Shown: one piece after another, positions 24,630 to 33,230 of the stretch | Position numbering within the stretch: the stretch's first letter is position 1 | How the letters are laid out: every line of letters starts with the position of its first letter | Assembly: GCA_003008705.1 (NCBI GenBank) | Contig: PDUO01000005.1 | Location: 871,997-935,996 of the forward strand | DNA length: 64,000 nt | Direction of reading: 5' to 3' | DNA from: Pezicula radicicola | Taxonomy: Eukaryota > Ascomycota > Leotiomycetes > Helotiales > Dermateaceae | The notes under the pieces: generated by a model | Told to the model about the DNA's origin: nothing | The model's input: only the letters and a program-made list of their open reading frames with translations | The model's database searches: none | Program-made: the position numbers and the translations under genes

Positions 24630-25820
24630 ATGTTTCGAACTGGAATACGACGGTTTGCAACAACTGCGCGGGTGGCGGCCCAATCCGCCGCGCAGATGGA
24701 GGCGCCAAACTATTATGGAATCGGTGTTTCCAAAGCCCAAGGTGTTGTGAAGGGTCTCACAGGAGGTAAAGCGCTTCAATAGACTACTTACTACCTCGCG
24801 ACCTCTGCTGATAGCTATTTAGCAATTGGCAATACACCATTGATCAGGCTGAATCACATTTCCGATGCGACCGGCTGTGAAGTTCTGGGAAAGGCAGAGT
24901 TCATGAACCCGGGAGGATCTATCAAAGACCGAGCAGCACTTTATGTCGTCAAGGATGCCGAGGAGAAAGGTTTATTAAAGCCAGGAGGAACAGTTGTAGA
25001 AGGAACGGCTGGAAATACAGGAATTGGGCTCGCCCATGTGTGCAGATCTAAGGGCTATAAACTGGTTATCTACATGCCAAATACGCAATCCCAGGGAAAG
25101 ATTGATCTACTACGGCTATTAGGTGCGGAGGTATACCCAGTGCCTGCCGTAGCATTCGACAACCCAGAAAATTACAATCATCAAGCAAAGCGTCATGCGG
25201 ATAGATTAGAAAACGCTGTCTGGACAAACCAATTCGATAATATTGCGAACCGGAAAGCACACATCGAGACGACTGGACCGGAAATATGGGCTCAAACCAA
25301 GGGCAAGGTTGATGCTTTTACTTGCGCAACTGGTACAGGTGGAACTTTGGCCGGCACGACTCGCTATTTAAAGACTGTGTCAGATGGAAAAGTGAAGTGC
25401 TACCTAGCAGACCCTCCAGGAAGTGTCTTGCACTCGTACATTAGTTCTGGTGGAAAGCTCATTGATAGAACTGGATCCAGTATTACTGAAGGGATTGGCC
25501 AAGGTCGTGTCACAGACAACTTGCAGCCCGACATTGATCTGCTAGATGGTTCCATGCACATCGCTGACGAGAAGAGCATCGAGATGGTGTACAGGTGCTT
25601 GGATGAAGAAGGATTGTACCTCGGAGCTAGCTCTTGTTTGAATGTTGCAGCTGCGAAAGAGGTTGCTGAGAAACTTGGAAAGGGTCATACTGTTGTAACT
25701 GTCTTATGTGATGGAGCGTACAGATATGCTGATAGATTATTCTCTAAGAAGTGGTTGACCGACAAGAAGCTTCTTGATGCGATACCAAAGCATTTGGAGA
25801 AGTACATAGTACTTCCTTAA
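24630..25820 (+). CDS. MCY1: Mitochondrial cysteine synthase-like PLP enzyme
   Basis: Two exons (24630-24765, 24823-25820; 57-nt intron) give 377 aa. Exon 1 supplies an Arg-rich acid-free presequence ([18 protein letters not shown]), then [15 protein letters not shown], the start of the fold-type II PLP domain. [11 protein letters not shown] carries the PLP lysine (Lys80). [12 protein letters not shown] binds substrate, TGTGGTLAG binds the phosphate. Closest in pattern to yeast Mcy1 (YGR012W) and S. pombe Cys12, mitochondrial O-acetylserine sulfhydrylase-like proteins; the canonical cytosolic paralogue uses different loops. Yeast Mcy1 lacks clear cysteine synthase activity in vivo, so the reaction is uncertain. 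Tail to tail with the next gene (81 bp). Confidence 0.92.
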
Positions 25821-25901
25821 AACTAGTTTTACATAGGTAAAATATACACAAATAAGACTAAGCGCTATATGGGCAGTGTTTCTTGTTCTACATGATTGGT
25901 C

Positions 25902-27044
25902 TCAAGCCTTTGAGGCAATGAGTGCGTTGTAATACTGCAACCCTCGCCACTCCATAATACCCTTCGAAGAATTTTCAGATAGATATTGTCTGATTGTTGC
26001 AGATTCACTCTCCAACTCAGGTATCTTGTCGTTCAACCGTTTTGCTAGTTTTGAAGAGGGGCCTAAAACTTTCTGGGCTTCTTCGATGCCATGCCACAGG
26101 GTAACAATTGTCTTTAGGCGTCCATTTTTATCGTGGCTAGTCTCGCCAGCCACAGGCTTCAAATTAATGGATCCGCCCAACACTTTTTCGGCGTACGCTG
26201 CAACCTTTCCCTCCTCGTCCTTCTCCTTCAAATGTCGTGCAGCTCGAACGGCAGATAACTGTAGCAAGGTAGCGTATATTTTTTGTTCTGAGTCTCCCTT
26301 CAAGACCATGGCGTGCTTCTCCTCCTTCGTCAAATCGACAGTCATCTCTAGCCAAGAAAGAGCTTGCCTTGTCTGCTTCTCGTCCCATCCTGAATCCATA
26401 GCCTTCAATTGCAAAGTGTCCACCCATGCTTTGAGAACCTCCGAGGAATTAAGTCGAAAATTTGTATCAGAAGCCCTCCTAACAAGCTCCAGCACGGTAT
26501 CCTGACGTTCAGCTTTTGCTGCCTTCTTGAGAATCCGGATTTGGATTCTCTCAGTCATCTTCCAACCTGCTGTTTGGAGTCCTTGAAGAATCGTCGGGAG
26601 ATTATCCCAATCTTTCTTCTCCTTCATCAGGTCCATCGAATTCCAGAGAGTTTTGAGACGGTGAGGTAGATCCTTGAGTCGGTCGATGTGCTCCAAGCGG
26701 AACTCCTCCCCACTGATTTCTACAGTAACTGGGTCTGATTGAAGTGATCTTATCTGTTGAGGGTCCCCGCTGTATATGAGATCCTGGTGCTCCTTGCTAA
26801 GATGAGCTGGAAGAAAGACTTTCCTGCGTAGGTTGGCGAGTGTGTCGTCCAATTCAGGGGAAGAGGTTTGTCGGAACACAGGGACAGCGCCTACAATGCA
26901 TTAGGGTTAATTGCTTGGAGATCATGCTGTATAAGGCATACCATGTTTTTGGAAAGTTGCAGAGCTTGCGAACGTTCGTCTTGGTAAAGCTCTGCATGTA
27001 CAATCGATGCCTCGGAAAAATCTGGTAGTGCCCCTCGTGGCCAT
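25902..27044 (-). CDS. Predicted mitochondrial helical protein, unknown
   Basis: Two exons (27044-26942, 26890-25902; 51-nt intron) give 363 aa. The first 35 residues (MATRGTTRFFRGIDCTCRAL...) are basic and free of acids, as in a mitochondrial presequence; exon 2 continues AVPVFRQTSSPELDDTL. The remainder is predicted mostly alpha-helical with many Lys/Glu/Leu and repeated helix-pair character (LKTLWNSMDLMKEKKDW, GLQTAGWKMTERIQIRIL), suggestive of a TPR/PPR-like helical-repeat protein of mitochondrial gene expression. I do not recognise the family, so no function is assigned. It shares a 256-bp divergent promoter with the mitoribosomal bL19m gene, which fits a mitochondrial role but does not prove it. 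Confidence 0.8.
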
Positions 27045-27300
27045 CTTGAATTCCACGAGAGCGGTGCAAAATAGAGAGAAGAATTGATTGAGTAGTGAGT
27101 AGGTGTCCAATTGACTGACGAAAGGAGTGTATTATGTTTGGATGTAGAATACTGCAGGTTCTTGAAGGCTGATTATTTAGATGTCGCTCGGTTCAGGCGA
27201 GATGGTGAAAGGGCCAATCAGAGGCGGCTTTCAAAAAGTCAAGGTCGATCTTGAGCTTCAACCTCGACGTCTGCTCATACTCAAATAGACCACAACAACG

Positions 27301-28064
27301 ATGACGACCATAACACCGACCTTCAGACCATGTTGGAGGTCGATTTTGCGATTTTCGCGGCAGCATGAGGCTGCAACGAGGTCATTGACCACCTACCACC
27401 AAGCAAAACCCGCCTCGCAGACCCCGATCAAGGCTCCGTACTCACCTCTTAATCCCTCAACACACAGTATGTATCCAGCTGTTGGAATGCTCTCTGGGTA
27501 TCGGAAGCATGTCCAAGTCTGTCTACGAATTGATTATGCTGACAGTGTTTTCTAGTCAATAGAAGAATAAAGACCTACCCACCACCTCCTTCGCCCGCAT
27601 CCAAATTCAAAGAGCCTATTAAAGACCTTCACGAGGCACAAATTGCTGTGCTAGATCCAACGGGTGCGCGTACTTCCCTCTTCTCGCGTACGAATCCCGA
27701 AGCTGCTCATGTCGGCGATATTCTTCTTGTACGCCTCAAGACAGGCGATCCTTTCGCAGGCGTCTGCATCAACATCCGTCGGCGAGGTGTTGATACAGGC
27801 ATTTTGCTCAGGAACGAGTTAACGAGAGTAGGAGTTGAGATGTGGTACAAGATTTACAGTCCAAATGTAGAAGGCATTGAGGTTGTGCAGAGAGCGGCTA
27901 AGAGGGCGAGAAGAGCACGCTTGACGTATTTGAGAAAACCAAAGCATGATATGGGCAGTGTACAGAATATTGTTATGCAATATCAACGCAACAGAAGCGT
28001 TCTCCGAGCTGGCGGGAGGGACGACAGGAAAGGAGGCAAGAAGAGAGGCAAGGGCAGGAAGTAG
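27301..28064 (+). CDS. IMG1: Mitochondrial large-subunit ribosomal protein bL19m (Img1)
   Basis: Two exons (27301-27466, 27556-28064; 89-nt intron) give 224 aa. An Arg/Ser/Thr-rich presequence (about 1-35) precedes a proline-rich linker and the L19 domain (about 95-190) with VGDILLVRLKTGDPFAGVCI, RRRGVDTGILLRNELTRVGVE and YSPNVEGIEVV. The C-terminal 50 residues are strongly basic (KRARRARLTYLRKPKH, GRDDRKGGKKRGKGRK), typical for rRNA contact. Acts in the matrix in mitochondrial translation. The intron is longer than its neighbours but has a standard GTATGT donor and TTTCTAG acceptor. Confidence 0.93.
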
Positions 28065-28505
28065 GATTGTAAAGTACGTAGAGTTTGATCATGGGCGCAT
28101 TCGGAGGTTATAGAGGAGGTGACTTCTTGTACAACATTGTCATAAACCTAGGATTCACGTGGAGGTTGCATTGCTTCCAGCAGCATTGATGATGAGTGGC
28201 ATGAGATTGGTGTATTAATAAGGGCTTATGCCTAGACAAAAGAAAATGAACACGCGGGGACAGTCTCCCAGGGTCAATTACTCTCAGAAGGACAGTCGCT
28301 TTCCAATATCTCTTCCTTTTCATCTTTATATGCAAGGGGCTCAATTGAGTTGGGTCTTTTGGGACTGACCGGAGGTTTTCGGCTATTCTATGCAAACCCC
28401 CAAGTACCACAAAACAGCCATCGTACACATATTGTGTCCATCCTCTCCAGAACAAAGTTACAAACAGAAGCAAAAATATAATGAGCAAGTGCCCCAAAAG
28501 GAAAA
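28065..28505. other. 3' flank of bL19m gene
   Basis: 441 bases without a supported gene. A 129-codon frame on the minus strand has no recognisable content and ends in the 3' flank of the bL19m gene; I treat it as chance. Confidence 0.5.
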
Positions 28506-28606
28506 GGTCGTACCCGGGCTCGAACCGGGGATTCGGGAAATCAGATTAATCTGAATGATCTTGATATTATCAAAATCCCACGTGCTAACCGCTACACTAT
28601 ACAACC
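28506..28606 (-). tRNA. tRNA-Gln (anticodon UUG) with 30-nt intron
   Basis: Read on the minus strand: acceptor stem GGTTGTA/TACGACC pairs over seven positions, D-arm AGTGTAGCGGTTAGCA, anticodon stem TGGGA/TCCCG around loop TTTTGAT (anticodon TTG), four-base variable loop AATC, and T-arm CCCGG-TTCGAGC-CCGGG. An intron of about 30 bases follows position 37, the standard place, and folds against itself (CAGATTAATCTG palindrome). The variable-loop length and overall sequence match fungal tRNA-Gln. A run of T follows on the minus strand as Pol III terminator. Confidence 0.9.
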
Positions 28607-29148
28607 ATGTTTGCTCTGTTTTGGTGACCGAATGAGTCTTTCCATATAAGTAGAAAGCTTTTGGTGTGTTCGCTTAGTTTTTGTTTACCGAGAAGTGTCA
28701 ACCAATCATTTGTCTCGGCTTTGAGCTAGTGCCCACTGTGAAGACTGATGGAACGGGATCCAACCAACCATTATTCCTCTAGTATACCAACGTATCCTTA
28801 TAGGAGGGCTTGAAAGTATATATTTATATGCTTCTTGATTTATTTTACAACTGACTTTAAAGCAAGTCGACGTGAAAATGGACTTGGTTGATAATTTGTT
28901 TATTTAGAACCGACAGTGGTAATTGACCGTATAGTAACCTGTATCTATGGTATTACACTTTTCAAATGATAAAAGAACAAAATCTAGACGTGCTATGTAG
29001 CTGAGTTAATTGTTGTTACAGATAATTTATTATTCTAAAATTTACGGTGGAAGTTGAAGTTTGGCTCTGCTCTTAAGAAGCTTGTGCCCCTCCGGCAATC
29101 CTTTACATACTCAAACGAAGACTTTGTTTTCAACAAACACAACAAACA
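28607..29148. other. Spacer between the two tRNA genes
   Basis: 542 bases, AT-rich, no gene seen. It contains the upstream flanks of both tRNA genes, which are transcribed away from each other. Confidence 0.5.
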
Positions 29149-29220
29149 GGGGATGTGGTTTAGTGGTATAATGCTTCCTTAGCATGGAAGAGGTCCCGAG
29201 TTCGATTCTTGGCATCTCCA
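29149..29220 (+). tRNA. tRNA-Ala (anticodon AGC)
   Basis: 72 bases, intronless. Acceptor GGGGATG pairs with CATCTCC (one G-U), discriminator A. Anticodon stem TTCC/GGAA around loop TTAGCAT gives AGC. T-arm CCGAG-TTCGATT-CTTGG. A and B boxes (TGGTTTAGTGG; GTTCGATTC) are present. A TTTTT terminator begins 10-11 bases downstream. Confidence 0.92.
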
Positions 29221-29725
29221 ACTGTTTATTCTTTTTGAAACTCTTCCTTTTAGACGAGTCTTTTGGTTGTTACTACCAGTATGACAGCTTCACATAAGCA
29301 AAGTGGGGTACAAGGAAATACTCCGGTAATTTCTGCTTCACCATCTTTATCACTTCTAATTGACGGGTATTATGGAGGCGTAGGACTTTAATGTGGTGAT
29401 GTCTAAAGTACCTAATAGGCATTTTCCTTTAAGTCAGGCAAATTATCGCTTAGCGGAACCACCCCAAATCTATTTTGCCAGTCAATCTAATCTACTCAAA
29501 CTTCGGTCCTTCAAGAGTCAATGTCAACATAGTTGAGTTTTCAATCTCAGCAGCTCTCTCCTTCAACTCATTTACATCCCAATTAACCCAGAAGAACCTG
29601 CCTCTCAAAAACCTTGCTTCGGGACTGGCGAGCCAAACAGAAAAGTTACCGGGAAGTTCAACTAGAGGCGTTGTTAGTATAAATACCCTGAAATATGGAA
29701 ATAAATAAAAATGTTCTTACTATCA

Positions 29726-30412
29726 CTAGACGACGGTATACCACTCTTCCTATTCAAATTAGTCTCTACAATACCAGGCTGAATATTTATAATATGAAGT
29801 TCCGGGTATTCTATTACTAAGCTCTCAATCATCTTTACTATTACGATATTCAAAGTTATATAAGATGAGAGAGTAGGTATTACTGGGAGATATATAATTC
29901 CAGTTGAGATATTCAGGAGAACCGGATCAGTACTAGCTACCTAGAGGAATAACCTTATAGTATTAAAACCACCTTTAATATTAATCTTAAATGATTCCTA
30001 CCAATCTTCTCCTATAGCTAAAGTAATTAAGCTCGGAATAGCTAGGTATCTAGTACTACTGATAAGTATATTGATTACTCCAAGGGAGTCCTAAAGTTTC
30101 TAGAAAGCTACTTATATTTCTATAGCCTTTGAGATATCTATAGTAGTATACTTGATATTGGTATTTTTTACTATAGTTTAGATATTCTTCTAACTTTCTA
30201 TAAGGTATATCTCTTATTAGCCAATGAGTCCAATTACTACCACTCCTTCTTTAGTAAAGGATATAGTGATTAATATACTAATTCTACTACCACCGCCAGT
30301 GATAATCACAACTTTATTATATATTGATAGCTCTGGTCGACTAAGTGAAATAGTATTGTATAGTTTACTATACTAGGTCTTGGTGAAGGTTAGTAATTTT
30401 AGGGCATCAGTT
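29726..30412. repeat. 687-bp direct repeat, copy A
   Basis: Begins CTAGACGACGGTATAC and ends GGGCATCAGTT; the next base starts copy B. It corresponds to codons 3-231 or so of the dehydrogenase. By eye it is the more AT-rich of the two copies near its right end (TACTATACTAGG against TACTGTGCCAGG in copy B). Confidence 0.92.
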
Positions 30413-31099
30413 CTAGACGACGGTATACTACTCTTCCTATTCAAATTAGTCTCTATGATACCAGGCTGAATATTCATAATATAAAGTTCCGGGTATTCTA
30501 TTACTAAGCTCTTAATCATCTTTACTATTATAATATTCGAAGTTATATAAGATAAGAAAGTAGGTATTACTAGGAGATATATAATTCTAGTTGAGATATT
30601 TAGGAGAACTAGATCAGTACTAGTTACCTAGAGGAATAACCTTATAGTATTAAAACCACCTTTAATATTAATCTTAAATGATTCCTACTAATCTTCTCTT
30701 ATAGCTGAAGTAATCAAGCTCGGAATAGCCAGGTATCTAGTACTACTAATAAGTATATTGATTACTCTAAAGGAGTCCTAAAGTTTCTAGAAAACTACTT
30801 ATATTTCTATAGCCTTTGAGATATCTATAGTAGTATACTTAATATTAGTATTTTTCACTATAGTTTAGATATTCTTCTGACTTTCTATAAGGTATATCTC
30901 TCATCAACCGATGAGTCTAATTACTACTACTCCTTCTTTAGTAAAGGATATAGCGATTGATACACCGATTCTATTACCACCGCCAGTGATAATTACAACT
31001 TTACTACGCATTAATAGCTCTGGTCGACTAAGTGAAATAGTATCGTATAGTTTACTGTGCCAGGTCTTGGTGAAGGTTGGTAATTTTGGGGCATCAGTT
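30413..31099. repeat. 687-bp direct repeat, copy B
   Basis: Same length as copy A, immediately adjacent, same orientation. The right-hand 200 bases (N-terminal coding part) keep an open frame; the remainder is stop-riddled like copy A. Confidence 0.92.
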
Positions 31100-31107
31100 C
31101 CAGTCAT

Positions 31108-33230
31108 TGTGGATGTTAGGAATAATATAATGAATTGACTGAATTCACGTAATTTATAAAGCTATTCAGTGTGGTTGCCACACCATATATAAGACTAAAT
31201 AGAGTTCCCGAATATTCCGGTGCCCAGAACCTATTGTAAACAATATTTCCAACAGTGAAGCTTGGTACGATAGTACCTTTTCCCCTGTATCAAAAATACT
31301 ACCTAGATACTAACTCTTTGCACTTTTCGCTTAGCTGATTTCCAAGACTTCCATGGGTCAGGTTACAAACAACGCCGACCATGTGAGCTTTTTTATATGT
31401 CGTACACCTTTGTGTTCCAAACTTATAAATCCAATCCCAAAAGGATGACCTATTAGCTATTTCAAGGTGAAATTATCTCTGTCGGGAATATCATTCCGCT
31501 CAGATTATTGCATACTTGAGATGTGACCAATTGCACCTAATGGAACGCGGCCATAACAATGATTTGCATCTCAAGTAAACGATTGAATAGCCAGGACTAT
31601 TTCAGATATGTGCTTGAAGGAAAATGTCATTAGTGCTGAGTGCTGGAGAAATCTCAACTGGATTCTTCATATTTCGACTTTACTATTATCAATTCTGTAG
31701 TAGTTCTTAACTACTTCAACACAAGTATGAGTCTTTGACCCTGATATCTCTTTGTTTGACAGGGACCCCTCTAGTTCCCTTGACCTCTCAATGTATTTCA
31801 CCCGTGCTTGCAATGGCTATCTTGTTTGGTTTGTTTTCTACCGAAGTCTCCTATCAAGGAGCACTATCTTTCGGGCTAGGCATCATATCCAGCTGCGGAT
31901 GACCGCCTGGTATGATGTAGAACACTTATGGCTTTTCAACGAAAGCTTCGTTCGAGCCTTTCCCACATGATGCGCCATCACAATATCAATTTCTGAACTG
32001 GTAGGTTCCTGGGGGTAGTTCCTGCTCAGCCTTAAGAGCTCTTTCAACGTAGTCAAAAGATGCCGAGTGCTTCCTCCTTTCAGTCATTACGAATTAAACT
32101 TGAATTAGTATAATTTGCTTAGACCTAAAGCGAATAACTCGTATCAAGTGAGTAACCTCCTTGCTTGCTGGATTGTATGCAAGCCTTTAGCGCCAACATA
32201 TCTTCTCTTGCATCTTGAAACTATTACTCTTCGCAAGGCATAATTGACCTCGGCCAACAAGATAAAAGTCCCGCATGGCTACTTGGTCTGGTGCCTCAAC
32301 TAGTATTGTAAAAGTTATTTAGATAAAAACATGTTGCTCTCTGGTTGGTTTAGATAGGGAACTAGGCGCGAATGAGAAGTTTAATTCTTGTGCACGTTCT
32401 CTCTTGTATTCAAATAGGTATGCGCTTGATTTGCCTTGTTATGGCACTAGATAATATGGACTATGGTATATAGATACTTAGATATCTTTCACACACTTTA
32501 CTAAGTCACTTATTTGGTACAAATAACTTGCTTCACATAAGTAATTTGATATAAGTAACTTAACATGAGGATCTCACTTAACTTAAGTAGCATTCCTACC
32601 TAACCGCGGTTTGCAACCGACTAATACTTGTGCAATTGTATCGATTACTTAAGAGTATAAAATCATGAGTTAAGAAGCAAATTTGTGAGCATTTGGTTTA
32701 CTTTTTGATTTTCAAAAGAAGCATCAAGCTGGAAAGGCCTTGAAAAGTTTGTGAACCTAGAAATATGCTCGCTAAACTAGTACATTTCATAGTGGTGAAT
32801 AGTTAAATCGGTGTCATCTTGATTCTTGTGAAGCATACTGCTTGATTTCAATATTACACTCCTACGAATTTACGCTAAAGTCAGTCACACAAGCTTTAGT
32901 CTGATTCACAGTGATGTCGCGTAAGAATAGATTAAGTTAATCAAATCAAATGAGTTACTTAAGCTAAAGTCAAGTCTATGGCCCATTAAGACAGATAACT
33001 CCGTTACCCAGACCAAATCAGTTACCTAGATCAAGTCAGTCACCCAAGTCAAGTTAGTTACCAGATATAGTATGGTGAAACTGTTCACGTGATACCGCGA
33101 TACCGCGCCACCTCGGTAAGCTGACTACACACTACTACCTAGGCAGCAGTCGCGACGTTTGAGATCTTCTGCACCCTTTTTCTGTTGCATCCAAAACAAA
33201 ACAAAACAAAGCATCAAGAAGTCTCAAATC
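31108..33230. other. AT-rich intergenic region with 18-bp repeat remnants
   Basis: No gene supported. From about 32500 to 32990 there are scattered degenerate units of the 18-bp repeat family (for example TAAGTAACTT and GAGTTACTTAAG segments), leading to the well-preserved array at 33003-33066. The 5' flank of the F-box gene is at the right edge. Confidence 0.55.
33003..33066 (+). repeat. 18-bp minisatellite, best-preserved array
   Basis: Three consecutive units of exactly 18 bases: GTTACCCAGACCAAATCA (33003-33020), GTTACCTAGATCAAGTCA (33021-33038), GTCACCCAAGTCAAGTTA (33039-33056), then a partial GTTACCAGAT. A related unit lies at 32954-32972. Units differ mostly by transitions. Approximate consensus GTTACYYRRAYCAAGTSA. 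Confidence 0.8.

Larger units (their letters stand above)
29492..31107 (-). pseudogene. Short-chain dehydrogenase gene with RIP-like decayed tandem duplication
   Basis: Minus strand. The N-terminus (31107 down to about 30904) encodes MTGTDAPKLPTFTKTWHSKL and a Rossmann TGGGNRIG motif of a classical SDR. The C-terminal exon (about 29659 to 29492) is intact: ELPGNFSVWLASPEARFLRG, FFWVNWDVNELKERA and a TAG stop, preceded by a normal intron with TACTAAC branch. Between them a 687-bp unit is present twice (30413-31099 and 29726-30412). The junction is in frame (229 codons), so the original event made a tandem SDR. Both copies now carry many stops; in the stretch compared, their differences are all C/T or G/A. 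Oxidoreductase activity is lost. The family comprises NAD(P)-dependent dehydrogenases of unknown substrate. Confidence 0.88.

Noticed and set aside
26026..26505. Open frame of 159 codons opposite to the mitochondrial protein gene
   Set aside because: Antisense of a spliced gene with a credible presequence; composition is that of a complementary frame.
33003..33066. CRISPR-like array
   Set aside because: Units are contiguous without spacers, diverged, and the genome is eukaryotic.
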